From: Mycobacterium sp. E1747
GTDB lineage: Bacteria > Actinomycetota > Actinomycetes > Mycobacteriales > Mycobacteriaceae
DNA: 32,807 nt
Direction: 5' to 3'
NCBI RefSeq assembly: GCF_001667775.1
Contig: NZ_LZJI01000022.1
Span: 1-32,807, forward strand
Below the pieces are notes generated by a model. The model was not told the DNA's origin and did not search any database. It saw nothing but the letters and a program-made list of their open reading frames with translations. How positions within the stretch are numbered: the first letter of the stretch is position 1; every line of letters starts with the position of its first letter. Positions 15,201 to 23,682 of the stretch are shown in pieces. Position numbers and translations under genes: made by a program.

Positions 15201-15815
15201 ATGACAGGCCCCACGACCGACACCGACGCCGCTGTGCCGCGCCGGGTCCTGATCGCCGAGGACGAAGCGCTCATCCGACTGGACCTCGCCGAGATGCTCC
15301 GAGAGGAGGGGTACGAGATCGTCGGGGAGGCCGGCGACGGCCAGGAAGCCGTCGAGTTGGCCGAGCGCCACCGGCCCGACCTGGTGATCATGGACGTGAA
15401 GATGCCGCGCCGCGACGGGATCGACGCGGCGTCGGAGATCGCCAGTAAGCGCATCGCCCCGATCGTGGTGCTGACCGCGTTCAGCCAGCGGGACTTGGTC
15501 GAACGCGCCCGCGACGCCGGCGCGATGGCCTACCTGGTGAAGCCCTTCACGATCAGCGACCTGATTCCGGCCATCGAGTTGGCCGTGAGCCGCTTCGCGG
15601 AGATCAGTGAGCTGGAACGCGAAGTGGCGACGCTGTCCGAGCGGCTGGAGACTCGCAAGGTCGTCGAACGCGCCAAGGGGTTGTTGCAGACCAAGCAGGG
15701 CATGACCGAGCCCGAGGCGTTCAAGTGGATTCAGCGCGCCGCGATGGACCGGCGGACCACCATGAAGCGGGTCGCCGAAGTCGTCCTGGAAACGCTGGGC
15801 ACCGCCGACGAGTAG
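15201..15815 (+). CDS. pdtaR: ANTAR-domain response regulator PdtaR (Rv1626)
   Basis: A 204-aa response regulator that is phosphorylated by the histidine kinase PdtaS (encoded elsewhere). Through its RNA-binding ANTAR domain it acts after transcription initiation, classically as an antiterminator. The receiver domain (~14-130) has the acidic pair in LIAEDEA, phospho-acceptor Asp65 (LVIMDVKMPRRDG), switch Thr92 (VVLTAFS) and Lys114 (YLVKPF). A coiled linker (SELEREVATLSERLETRK) leads to the ANTAR domain (~140-200: VERAKGLLQTKQGMTEPEAF and WIQRAAMDRRTTMKRVAE). ATG 15201 reproduces the known N-terminus MTGPTTD; ATG 15192 is three codons upstream. It is transcribed divergently from the tRNA gene. 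Confidence 0.96.
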   Translation: MTGPTTDTDAAVPRRVLIAEDEALIRLDLAEMLREEGYEIVGEAGDGQEAVELAERHRPDLVIMDVKMPRRDGIDAASEIASKRIAPIVVLTAFSQRDLVERARDAGAMAYLVKPFTISDLIPAIELAVSRFAEISELEREVATLSERLETRKVVERAKGLLQTKQGMTEPEAFKWIQRAAMDRRTTMKRVAEVVLETLGTADE

Positions 15816-15838
15816 CGTCCGGCCGTCGGGCGTGCGTC

Positions 15839-15876
15839 GGCGGCTTTGTCCGTGCGTCCAGCGCGCTCAAGCCGCC
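15839..15876. terminator. Possible bidirectional terminator hairpin between convergent genes
   Basis: GGCGGCTT (15839-15846) and AAGCCGCC (15869-15876) can form an 8-bp stem with a 22-nt loop in the gap between convergent pdtaR and the thiolase-fold gene. There is no T-tract, and a second AAGCCGCC at 15903-15910 could compete, so the call rests on position and stem only. Confidence 0.3.
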
Positions 15877-15949
15877 AGAATCGCGCCCAGGGCGCACAAC
15901 GAAAGCCGCCATCGCACAGTCGATCTCGTGAGCGGCGGCGAGGCGGCGC

Positions 15950-17152
15950 TCAGCGCGCGACGATCACCGAGGAGCCGTGGCCGAACAGGCCCTGGTTCGC
16001 CGTGACGCCCACCGTGGCGTTCTCCACCTGCCGGCCGGTGGCCTGACCGCGCAGCTGCCAGGTCAGCTCGCACACCTGCGCGATGGCCTGCGCGGGAATG
16101 GCCTCGCCGAAGCACGCCAGCCCGCCGGACGGGTTGACCGGGACCTTGCCACCGATGGTGGTCGCGCCGCTGCGCAGCAGCGCCTCGGCCTCGCCCTTGG
16201 CGCACAGCCCCAGGTGCTCGTACCAGTCGAGCTCGAGCGCGGTGGACAGGTCGTAGACCTCGGCCAGGCTGACGTCCTCGGGGTCGATGCCCGCCTCGGC
16301 GTAGGCGGCATCGAGGATCTGATCCTTGAACACCCGCTCCGGCGCGGCCACGACGGCGGTGGAATCCGTTGCGATGTCAGGCAATTCGGGCAAGTGCTGC
16401 GGGTAGCGCGGCGTGACCGTGCTGACCGCGCGCACCGAGGGCACGCCGTCGAGCGAGCCGAGGTGCTTGCGGGCGAACTCGGCGCTGGCCACGATCAACG
16501 CCGCGGCGCCGTCGGAGGTGGCGCAGATGTCGAGCTGCCGCAGCGGGTCGGCCACCACCGGGCTGGCGAAGACGTCATCGGCGGAAGCTTCCTTGCGGTA
16601 GCGGGCGTTCGGGTTCTGCAGGCCGTGCCGGGAGTTCTTCACCTTCACCTGCGCGAAGTCCTCGGACGTCGCGCCGTAGAGGTCCATCCGGCGGCGCGCC
16701 AACAGCGCGAAGTACACCGGGTTCATCGCCCCGATCAGGTGGAACCGCTGCCAGTCCGGATCGTTCTTGCGCTCCCCGCCGACCGGGGCGAACGCGCCCT
16801 TCGGCGTGGTGTCGGCGCCGATCACCAGCGCGACGTCGCAGAACCCGGCCAGGATCTGGGCGCGCGCACTCTGCAGCGCCTGGGAACCGCTGGCGCATGC
16901 GGCGTAGCTGGAGCTGACCGGCACGCCGTTCCAGCCGAGCTTCTGCGCGAACGTCGACCCGGCGATGAAGCCCGGGTAGCCGTTGCGGATGGTGTCGGCG
17001 CCGGCGACCAACTGGATCTGCCGCCAGTCCAGGCCGGCCTCGGCCAGCGCGGCGCGCGCGGCGACCACCCCGTACTCGGTGAAGTCGCGGCCCCACTTGC
17101 CCCACGGGTGCATGCCCGCGCCCAGGATATACAGCGGCTCGGGAGCGCTCAT
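15950..17152 (-). CDS. Thiolase-fold lipid-transfer-type protein (Rv1627c-like), probable retro-aldolase or C-C lyase
   Basis: A 400-aa thiolase-superfamily protein of the Ltp/SCP-x type. The nucleophile region SYAACASGSQALQSA keeps the cysteine. The motif that in true thiolases reads NxxGGxxxxGHPxG is NPSGGLACFGEAIPAQ here, so the catalytic His is lost, and the C-terminal CGxG loop reads NQGLFGHGSS. These changes argue against ordinary Claisen chemistry. They resemble the Ltp2-type aldolases, which work with a DUF35 partner in sterol side-chain breakdown. The DUF35 gene lies directly upstream with a 4-bp ATGA overlap (17149-17152), and the pair is preceded by a KstR-type operator. The start ATG 17152 gives MSAPEPLYILGAGMHPWG, the family N-terminus. 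The exact substrate is unknown. Confidence 0.9.
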   Translation of the reverse strand: MSAPEPLYILGAGMHPWGKWGRDFTEYGVVAARAALAEAGLDWRQIQLVAGADTIRNGYPGFIAGSTFAQKLGWNGVPVSSSYAACASGSQALQSARAQILAGFCDVALVIGADTTPKGAFAPVGGERKNDPDWQRFHLIGAMNPVYFALLARRRMDLYGATSEDFAQVKVKNSRHGLQNPNARYRKEASADDVFASPVVADPLRQLDICATSDGAAALIVASAEFARKHLGSLDGVPSVRAVSTVTPRYPQHLPELPDIATDSTAVVAAPERVFKDQILDAAYAEAGIDPEDVSLAEVYDLSTALELDWYEHLGLCAKGEAEALLRSGATTIGGKVPVNPSGGLACFGEAIPAQAIAQVCELTWQLRGQATGRQVENATVGVTANQGLFGHGSSVIVAR

Positions 17153-17592
17153 GACGGGATCCTCCACGCGTAGACGATGCGCTGCACGCCGTCGTCGTCG
17201 GTGAACAGCGGCATGGTGGTCAGCTCCATCTCCATGCCGACCTTGAGATCGGCGGCCAGCGTGCCCTCGACCACCTTGCCCAACACGATGAGCCCCTCGT
17301 CGGCCAGCTCGACCGCGGCAATGGCGAACGGCTCGAAGGGATCCGGGGCGGGATACGGCGGGGGCGGCGGATACCGGTTCTCGGTGTAGCTCCACAGCTT
17401 GCCCCGGGTCGACAACGCGACCGACTCGAGCGTGTCGCTGGTGCAGCCGGGGTTGGGGCAGTTGTTCTCCCGGGGCGGGAAGACGTAGGTGCCGCACTCC
17501 GGGCATTTGCTGCCGATCAGGTGCGGTTGGCCGGCTTCGTCGGTGGCGAACCATCCGTCGATCGCGGGTTCTTGGCTGGTGACCTCTGGCAC
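17149..17592 (-). CDS. DUF35/OB-fold, zinc-ribbon protein (Rv1628c-like)
   Basis: A 147-aa protein with an N-terminal zinc ribbon (KCPECG...NNCPNPGC, ~residues 29-50) and a C-terminal OB fold (ESVALSTRGKLWSYTE, IVLGKVVEG, GMEMELTTMP, VYAWRIP). Proteins of this family bind acyl-CoA and form complexes with thiolase-fold enzymes, where they stabilise or present the substrate. The gene is translationally coupled to the thiolase-fold gene by an ATGA overlap. GTG 17592 is the start that gives MPEVTSQEPAIDGWF. The region before it is shared with divergent polA and has a perfect KstR consensus site 32 bp upstream of the GTG, so sterol-induced expression is predicted. Confidence 0.92.
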   Translation of the reverse strand: MPEVTSQEPAIDGWFATDEAGQPHLIGSKCPECGTYVFPPRENNCPNPGCTSDTLESVALSTRGKLWSYTENRYPPPPPYPAPDPFEPFAIAAVELADEGLIVLGKVVEGTLAADLKVGMEMELTTMPLFTDDDGVQRIVYAWRIPS

Positions 17593-17623
17593 TCGGCCAG
17601 ACTACCCAGGCCCAACACAAAAC

Positions 17624-17637
17624 TGAAACGTGTTGCA
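17624..17637. promoter_or_regulatory. KstR-type operator (sterol catabolism repressor)
   Basis: TGAAACGTGTTGCA fits the KstR consensus TnnAACnnGTTnnA at every fixed position. The symmetry extends to AACTG (17621-17625) and CAGTT (17636-17640), a 20-bp imperfect palindrome. It lies 32 bp upstream of the DUF35 start and 51 bp upstream of the polA start. The DUF35/thiolase-fold pair is the natural target. Confidence 0.75.
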
Positions 17638-17674
17638 GTTCTGCGGCAGCGCCTGGCCCGTCGGTCGGGGTGCC

Positions 17675-17680
17675 TAGAGT
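17675..17680 (+). promoter_or_regulatory. Probable -10 box of a leaderless polA promoter
   Basis: TAGAGT (TANNNT) ends 7 nt before GTG 17688, with no ribosome-binding site between them. This supports 17688 over the in-frame GTGs at 17670 and 17679 as the polA start. Confidence 0.5.
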
Positions 17681-17687
17681 GATAGCC

Positions 17688-20399
17688 GTGCCCGCTCCGC
17701 CCGCTCAGAAGACCGAGGAACACACCAAGCCGACACTGATGTTGCTCGACGGCAATTCGCTGGCGTTTCGGGCCTTCTACGCGCTGCCCGCCGAGAATTT
17801 CAAGACCCGCGGCGGCCTGACCACCAACGCGGTCTACGGCTTCACCGCGATGCTGATCAACCTGCTGCGCGACGAGGCGCCCACCCACGTCGCCGCGGCG
17901 TTCGACGTGTCCCGGCAGACCTTCCGCTCCGAGCGGTACCCCGAGTACAAGGCGAACCGCTCGTCGACGCCCGACGAGTTCCACGGCCAGATCGACATCA
18001 CCAAGGAAGTGCTGAACGCGCTGGGCATCACGGTGCTCGCCGAGCCCGGCTTCGAGGCCGACGACCTGATCGCGACGCTGGCCACCCAGGCCGAAAACGA
18101 GGGCTTCCGCGTCCTGGTGGTCACCGGTGACCGCGACTCCCTGCAGCTGGTCAGCGACGACGTGACCGTCCTCTACCCACGCAAGGGCGTCAGCGAACTC
18201 ACCCGGTTCACGCCGGAGGCCGTCGTCGAGAAGTACGGGCTGACCCCGACGCAGTACCCCGACTTCGCGGCCCTGCGCGGCGATCCCAGCGACAACCTGC
18301 CCGGCATCCCGGGGGTGGGGGAGAAGACCGCGTCCAAATGGATCGTCGAATACGGGTCGCTGCAGGGCCTGGTGGACAACGTCGACTCGGTGCGCGGCAA
18401 GGTCGGCGACGCGCTGCGGGCCAACCTGGCCGGGGTGATCCGCAACCGCGAGCTCACCGACCTGGTCAAGGACGTGCCGCTGGCGCAGACCCCGGACACG
18501 CTGCGCATGCTGCCCTGGGACCGCGACCAGATCCACCGCCTGTTTGACGACCTGGAGTTCCGGGTCCTGCGCGACCGGCTGTTCGACACCCTGGCCGCGG
18601 TGGAGCCCGAGGTCGACGCCGGGTTCGACGTCCGCGGCGGGGCGCTGCAGCCCGGCGAGCTGGCCGTCTGGCTGGCCGAACACAGCTCGGGCAAGCGGTT
18701 CGGCCTGGCCGTCGTCGGCACCCACCTGGCCTACGACGCCGATGCCACCGCGCTGGCCATCGTGTCTGCCGACGGGGAGGGCCGCTACATCGACACCTCG
18801 GCGCTCGATCCCGACGACGAGGCGGCACTGGCGTCCTGGCTGGCCGACCCGGGTCCGCCCAAGGCGCTGCACGAGGCCAAGCTGGCGATGCACGACCTCG
18901 CCGGTCGGGGCTGGACGCTGGCCGGCGTGACCTCCGATACCGCGCTGGCCGCCTACCTGGTGCGTCCCGGGCAGCGCAGCTTCTCCCTCGAGGATCTGTC
19001 CCTGCGCTATCTTCGGCGCGAGTTGCGCGCAGAAACCGCTGAGCAGCAACAGCTTTCGCTGCTCGATGATCCGGAGGGGACGGACGACCAGGCCGTACAG
19101 ACCCTGATCCTGCGGGCCGTGGCGGTGCTGGATCTGGCCGATGCGCTCGACGAGGAGCTGGCCCGCATCAACTCCACGTCGCTGTTGGGCGGCATGGAGC
19201 TGCCGGTGCAGCGGGTGCTGGCCGGGATGGAACACACCGGCATCGCAGTCGATTTGGATCTGCTCGGCGAGCTGCAGAGCGATTTCGCCCACCAGATCCG
19301 CGACGCCGCCGAAGCGGCCTACGCCGTGATCGGCAAGCAGATCAATTTGGGTTCGCCCAAGCAGCTGCAGGCGGTGCTCTTCGACGAGCTGGAGATGCCG
19401 AAGACCAAGCGCACCAAGACCGGCTACACCACCGACGCCGACGCCCTGCAGTCGCTGTTCGACAAGACGGGACACCCGTTCCTGCAACACCTTCTGACGC
19501 ACCGCGACGCCACCCGGCTCAAGGTGACGGTGGACGGGTTGCTGAATTCGGTTGCCTCCGACGGGCGCATCCACACCACGTTCAACCAGACCATCGCGGC
19601 GACGGGCCGGCTGTCGTCGACCGAGCCGAACCTGCAGAACATTCCGATCCGCACCGAGGCCGGCCGACGGATCCGGGACGCGTTCGTGGTCGGCGACGGC
19701 TACAGCGAGCTGATGACCGCCGACTACAGCCAGATCGAGATGCGGATCATGGCGCACCTGTCGCGCGACGACGGCCTGATCGAGGCCTTCAACACGGGGG
19801 AGGACCTGCATTCGTTCGTCGCCTCGCGGGCGTTCGGCGTGCCGATCGAGGAAGTCACCTCCGAGCTGCGCCGCCGCGTCAAGGCGATGTCGTACGGGTT
19901 GGCCTACGGGTTGAGCGCCTACGGGCTGTCGCAGCAGCTGAAGATCTCCACCGAGGAGGCCAAGGAGCAGATGGACGCCTACTTCGCCCGATTCGGCGGC
20001 GTGCGCGACTATCTGATGAACGTCGTGGAGCAGGCCCGCAAGGACGGTTACACCTCGACGGTGCTGGGCCGCCGCCGCTACCTGCCCGAGCTGGACAGCA
20101 GCAACCGCCAGGTCCGGGAGGCCGCCGAGCGCGCGGCGCTCAACGCCCCCATCCAGGGCAGCGCCGCCGACATCATCAAGGTGGCGATGATCGAGGTCGA
20201 CACGGCGATCAAAGAGGCCGGACTGAAGTCCCGCATGCTGCTGCAGGTGCACGACGAACTCCTGTTCGAAATCGCGCCCGGTGAGCGGGACCGGGTCGAG
20301 GCCCTGGCCCGCGACAAGATGGGCGGCGCCTACCCGCTCGACGTCCCCCTGGAGGTGTCGGTGGGTTACGGCCGCTCCTGGGACGCGGCGGCGCATTAG
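17688..20399 (+). CDS. polA: DNA polymerase I (5' nuclease and polymerase; proofreading domain degenerate)
   Basis: Pol I fills gaps and removes RNA primers in lagging-strand synthesis and excision repair. The 903-aa protein has an N-terminal 5' nuclease (~20-310: LLDGNSLAFRAFYALP, FEADDLIATLA, VVTGDRDSLQLVSD, LRGDPSDNLPGIPGVGEKTA) and a middle 3'-5' exonuclease-like domain (~320-500). The middle domain lacks the metal-binding Asp-x-Glu motif (its first strand reads GLAVVGTHLAYD), so proofreading is probably lost. The polymerase domain (~510-903) has motif A DYSQIEMRIMAHLS, motif B RRRVKAMSYGLAYG and motif C QVHDELLFE. Length is within a residue of M. tuberculosis PolA (904). Start at GTG 17688 from the -10 spacing. 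The gene is divergent from the DUF35 gene and is followed by rpsA. Confidence 0.97.
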   Translation: MPAPPAQKTEEHTKPTLMLLDGNSLAFRAFYALPAENFKTRGGLTTNAVYGFTAMLINLLRDEAPTHVAAAFDVSRQTFRSERYPEYKANRSSTPDEFHGQIDITKEVLNALGITVLAEPGFEADDLIATLATQAENEGFRVLVVTGDRDSLQLVSDDVTVLYPRKGVSELTRFTPEAVVEKYGLTPTQYPDFAALRGDPSDNLPGIPGVGEKTASKWIVEYGSLQGLVDNVDSVRGKVGDALRANLAGVIRNRELTDLVKDVPLAQTPDTLRMLPWDRDQIHRLFDDLEFRVLRDRLFDTLAAVEPEVDAGFDVRGGALQPGELAVWLAEHSSGKRFGLAVVGTHLAYDADATALAIVSADGEGRYIDTSALDPDDEAALASWLADPGPPKALHEAKLAMHDLAGRGWTLAGVTSDTALAAYLVRPGQRSFSLEDLSLRYLRRELRAETAEQQQLSLLDDPEGTDDQAVQTLILRAVAVLDLADALDEELARINSTSLLGGMELPVQRVLAGMEHTGIAVDLDLLGELQSDFAHQIRDAAEAAYAVIGKQINLGSPKQLQAVLFDELEMPKTKRTKTGYTTDADALQSLFDKTGHPFLQHLLTHRDATRLKVTVDGLLNSVASDGRIHTTFNQTIAATGRLSSTEPNLQNIPIRTEAGRRIRDAFVVGDGYSELMTADYSQIEMRIMAHLSRDDGLIEAFNTGEDLHSFVASRAFGVPIEEVTSELRRRVKAMSYGLAYGLSAYGLSQQLKISTEEAKEQMDAYFARFGGVRDYLMNVVEQARKDGYTSTVLGRRRYLPELDSSNRQVREAAERAALNAPIQGSAADIIKVAMIEVDTAIKEAGLKSRMLLQVHDELLFEIAPGERDRVEALARDKMGGAYPLDVPLEVSVGYGRSWDAAAH

Positions 20400-20560
20400 T
20401 GCACCCCCGGCCCCGGAATTTCGCCCACCCGTCATGTTCTGGTCAGAAATCCCCAGGCTGGAACGCCCGAGTTTGGCCAGCGTGTATGCAGTCGAGTAGC
20501 CTCAATAGGTAAATCCCAGATTTGTCCCTACGACCCAACCTGTCCGGAGCAACCCACCAC

Positions 20561-22003
20561 ATGCCGAGTCCCACCGTCACCTCGCCTCAAGTAGCCGTCA
20601 ACGACATTGGCTCCAGCGAGGATTTTCTTGCCGCAATAGACAAAACGATCAAGTACTTCAACGATGGCGACATCGTCGAGGGGACGATCGTCAAAGTGGA
20701 CCGGGACGAGGTGCTCCTCGACATCGGCTACAAGACCGAGGGCGTCATCCCCGCCCGCGAGCTCTCCATCAAGCACGATGTCGACCCCAGCGAGGTCGTT
20801 TCCGTCGGCGATGAGGTCGAGGCTCTTGTTCTCACCAAGGAGGACAAAGAGGGCCGCCTGATCCTGTCCAAGAAGCGCGCGCAGTACGAGCGCGCCTGGG
20901 GCACCATCGAGGCGCTCAAGGAAAAGGACGAGGCCGTCAAGGGCACCGTCATCGAGGTGGTCAAGGGTGGCCTGATCCTCGACATCGGCCTGCGCGGCTT
21001 CCTGCCCGCGTCACTGGTCGAGATGCGCCGGGTCCGCGATCTGCAGCCGTACATCGGCAAGGAGATCGAGGCCAAGATCATCGAGCTGGACAAGAACCGC
21101 AACAACGTGGTGCTCTCGCGGCGGGCCTGGCTGGAGCAGACCCAGTCCGAGGTGCGCAGCGAGTTCCTCAACCAGCTGCAGAAGGGCGCCATCCGCAAGG
21201 GTGTGGTCTCCTCCATCGTCAACTTCGGCGCCTTCGTCGACCTCGGCGGTGTGGACGGCCTGGTGCACGTCTCCGAGCTGAGCTGGAAGCACATCGACCA
21301 CCCGTCCGAGGTGGTCCAGGTGGGCGACGAGGTCACCGTCGAGGTGCTCGACGTCGACATGGACCGCGAGCGGGTTTCGTTGTCGCTCAAGGCGACTCAG
21401 GAAGACCCGTGGCGGCACTTCGCCCGCACCCACGCCATCGGCCAGATCGTGCCGGGCAAGGTCACCAAGCTGGTTCCGTTCGGTGCGTTCGTCCGCGTCG
21501 AGGAGGGCATCGAGGGCCTGGTGCACATCTCCGAGCTGGCCGAGCGCCACGTCGAGGTGCCCGACCAGGTGGTCGCCGTCGGCGACGACGCCATGGTCAA
21601 GGTCATCGACATCGACCTGGAGCGCCGCCGCATCTCGCTGTCGCTCAAGCAGGCCAACGAGGACTACACCGACGAGTTCGACCCGGCGAAGTACGGCATG
21701 GCCGACAGCTACGACGAGCAGGGCAACTACATCTTCCCCGAAGGCTTCGACGCCGACACCAACGAATGGCTCGAGGGATTCGACGCCCAGCGCCAGGAGT
21801 GGGAGGCGCGCTACGCCGAGGCGGAGCGCCGGCACAAGATGCACACGGCGCAGATGGAGAAGTTCGCCGCGGCCGAGGCCGCCGGTCACGGTGCCGAGCA
21901 GTCGTCGGGCAACGGCGCGCCGTCGGAGAAGGCGGCCGGTGGCTCCCTGGCCAGCGACGCCCAGTTGGCCGCTCTGCGGGAGAAGCTCGCCGGCAACGCC
22001 TAG
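20561..22003 (+). CDS. rpsA: 30S ribosomal protein S1
   Basis: S1 binds mRNA near the ribosome-binding site and helps initiation, and in mycobacteria also interacts with the trans-translation system. The 480-aa protein has four S1 (OB-fold) domains, at about 33-102, 120-187, 204-273 and 290-360. Each shows the strand pattern G-x-V/K...D-x-GGVDGLVH-S or its relative; domains 3 and 4 are closest to canonical (NFGAFVDLGGVDGLVHVSEL and PFGAFVRVEEGIEGLVHISEL). The C-terminal ~115 residues are acidic and end in AALREKLAGNA. ATG 20561 is preceded by GGAG with a long 12-nt spacer. A 9-bp gap separates its stop from coaE, so both are probably cotranscribed. Length is within one residue of M. tuberculosis RpsA. 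Confidence 0.97.
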   Translation: MPSPTVTSPQVAVNDIGSSEDFLAAIDKTIKYFNDGDIVEGTIVKVDRDEVLLDIGYKTEGVIPARELSIKHDVDPSEVVSVGDEVEALVLTKEDKEGRLILSKKRAQYERAWGTIEALKEKDEAVKGTVIEVVKGGLILDIGLRGFLPASLVEMRRVRDLQPYIGKEIEAKIIELDKNRNNVVLSRRAWLEQTQSEVRSEFLNQLQKGAIRKGVVSSIVNFGAFVDLGGVDGLVHVSELSWKHIDHPSEVVQVGDEVTVEVLDVDMDRERVSLSLKATQEDPWRHFARTHAIGQIVPGKVTKLVPFGAFVRVEEGIEGLVHISELAERHVEVPDQVVAVGDDAMVKVIDIDLERRRISLSLKQANEDYTDEFDPAKYGMADSYDEQGNYIFPEGFDADTNEWLEGFDAQRQEWEARYAEAERRHKMHTAQMEKFAAAEAAGHGAEQSSGNGAPSEKAAGGSLASDAQLAALREKLAGNA

Positions 22004-22012
22004 CGTTCACGC

Positions 22013-23227
22013 ATGCTGCGTATCGGGTTGACCGGTGGCATCGGCGCCGGCAAGTCGGCCCTGTCGTCCACCTTCGCGAAATGTGGTGCGGTCATCGTCG
22101 ACGGCGACGTCATCGCGCGCGAGGTGGTCCAGCCGGGCACCGAGGGCCTGGCGGCGCTCGTGCAGGCGTTCGGTGACGACATCCTGCTGCCCGACGGATC
22201 GCTGGATCGTCCGGCGTTGGCCGCCAAGGCCTTCCGCGACGACGAGGCGCGCCAAAAGCTGAACGGCATCGTCCACCCGCTGGTCGGCAAGCGACGCGCC
22301 GAGATCATCGCCTCGGTGCCCGCGAATTCGGTTGTCGTGGAGGACATTCCGCTGCTGGTGGAATCGGGGATGGCGCCGCTGTTCCCGCTCGTGGTCATCG
22401 TGTACGCCGACGTCGCGGTGCGGCTGCGACGGCTGGTCGACCAGCGCGGCATGCCCGAAGACGACGCGCGCGCCCGGATCGCCGCGCAGGCCAGCGACGA
22501 GCAGCGCCGCGCCGTCGCCGACATCTGGGTGGACAACTCCGGCAGCCCGGACGACCTGGTTCAGCGGGCCCATGACGTGTGGAACAACCGGATACTGCCG
22601 TTCGCGCACAACCTGAGCCGGCGTCAGGCCGCCCGGGCGGCGGCGCGGTTGGTGCCGCCCGACCCCGGCTGGCCGGATCAGGCCCGCCGGATCGTCAACC
22701 GGCTGAAGACGGCCTGCGGCCACCGGGCGTTGCGTGTCGATCACATCGGTTCGACCGCCGTGCCGGATCTGCCGGGCAAGGACGTCATCGACGTGCAGAT
22801 CACGGTCGCATCGCTGGATGTCGCCGACGAACTCGCCGAGCCCCTGCTCGCCGCCGGTTACCCCCGGATCGAGGGCATCACCTCCGACGTCACCAAATCC
22901 CCAGCGCGCAGCGCCGTCGACCGCTACGACCGCAATGACGATGCGGGGTTGTGGGGCAAGCGGATTCACGCCTCAGCCGACCCGGGCCGCCCGACCAATG
23001 TGCACATCCGGGTGGACGGCTGGCCCAATCAGCAGTTCGCCCTGCTGTTCGTCGCATGGCTGTCGGCCAACCCCGAGGCCCGCGACGAGTATCTGGCCGT
23101 CAAGCGGTCGGCCGAGGCCCGGGCGGGCGGCGACACCGCGTCCTACGTCGAGGCCAAGGAGCCGTGGTTCCTCGATGCTTACCGGCGCGCGTGGGCGTGG
23201 GCCGATTCAACCGGATGGCAGCCCTAG
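22013..23227 (+). CDS. coaE: Dephospho-CoA kinase fused to a GrpB/UPF0157 domain
   Basis: CoaE phosphorylates the 3'-OH of dephospho-CoA, the last step of CoA synthesis. Residues 1-~200 are the kinase: P-loop LTGGIGAGKSALS, the CoA-binding DGDVIAREVVQPG, and a lid region with VYADVAVRLRRLVDQRGMPEDDARARI. Residues ~215-395 form a GrpB (UPF0157) domain, recognised from VDHIGSTAVPDLPGKDVIDVQI, NVHIRVDG and FLDAYRRAW; this nucleotidyltransferase-like domain has no settled function. The fusion (404 aa) is typical of mycobacteria and close to M. tuberculosis Rv1631 (407 aa). ATG 22013 starts 9 bp after rpsA. The stop overlaps the stop of the convergent secreted-protein gene by a few bases. Confidence 0.95.
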   Translation: MLRIGLTGGIGAGKSALSSTFAKCGAVIVDGDVIAREVVQPGTEGLAALVQAFGDDILLPDGSLDRPALAAKAFRDDEARQKLNGIVHPLVGKRRAEIIASVPANSVVVEDIPLLVESGMAPLFPLVVIVYADVAVRLRRLVDQRGMPEDDARARIAAQASDEQRRAVADIWVDNSGSPDDLVQRAHDVWNNRILPFAHNLSRRQAARAAARLVPPDPGWPDQARRIVNRLKTACGHRALRVDHIGSTAVPDLPGKDVIDVQITVASLDVADELAEPLLAAGYPRIEGITSDVTKSPARSAVDRYDRNDDAGLWGKRIHASADPGRPTNVHIRVDGWPNQQFALLFVAWLSANPEARDEYLAVKRSAEARAGGDTASYVEAKEPWFLDAYRRAWAWADSTGWQP

Positions 23228-23652
23228 GGGTTGGGGTTTGCGCCGCACTGCAGCGTCCCGCCGTTCGGGTCGGCGTTTCCGGGTGCCGGTTTGACGAACT
23301 GATCCGCTTGGGTGAAAACGGCGTCGTCGACGTCGATCTCGCAGTGCACGTTCGCCGAGTACGGGAAACGCAGTACGATCCGCATCCCGGCCTGCTGGGG
23401 ATCGGGCAGCACCGTGTTGGCCTCGAATACGTTGCCGGGCATGGACGGCAGGTTGGTGGTGTTGGTCTGGCCGCCGTTGATGACGAAGGTGGCCTGACTC
23501 CCGGTCGTCAGCGCATCAATGCGGGCGCGGTAGGTGATGTTGTGCAGGTCCGCCCGCGCGGTCGCCGGACTCAACTGGGAGCCAGCGGCGATGAGGGTCA
23601 TCGCGGTGATCGGCAGGAGCCTGCGGCCGGTGCAGCTCATAGTCGCTGACAT
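23224..23652 (-). CDS. Putative secreted protein, hypothetical
   Basis: I do not recognise the family. The 142-aa protein has a clear signal peptide (CTGRRLLPITAMTLIAAGSQLSPATARA, cut probably after ATARA) and a mature part of ~107 residues. The mature part is polar and likely beta-rich (ITYRARIDALTTGSQATFVI, GMRIVLRFPYSANVHCEIDV). It has two cysteines (VHCEID and LQCGAN) that could form one disulphide. The start could be ATG 23652 or ATG 23640 (MSCTGRR), and the latter gives a more usual signal peptide length. It ends against coaE and lies downstream of the DUF402 gene with a 30-bp gap, so the two may be cotranscribed. I do not recall a counterpart here in M. tuberculosis. Confidence 0.75.
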   Translation of the reverse strand: MSATMSCTGRRLLPITAMTLIAAGSQLSPATARADLHNITYRARIDALTTGSQATFVINGGQTNTTNLPSMPGNVFEANTVLPDPQQAGMRIVLRFPYSANVHCEIDVDDAVFTQADQFVKPAPGNADPNGGTLQCGANPNP

Positions 23653-23682
23653 TACGCCCGGCGCGATCGGGAGACCAACGGC

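Noticed and set aside
17517..20435. Very long open frames on the strand opposite polA (972 codons), and similar ones opposite pykA, the DUF2156 gene and the cyd genes
   Set aside because: High GC content removes stop codons from antisense frames. The sense frames carry clear conserved domains, and the antisense products are compositionally biased with no motif.
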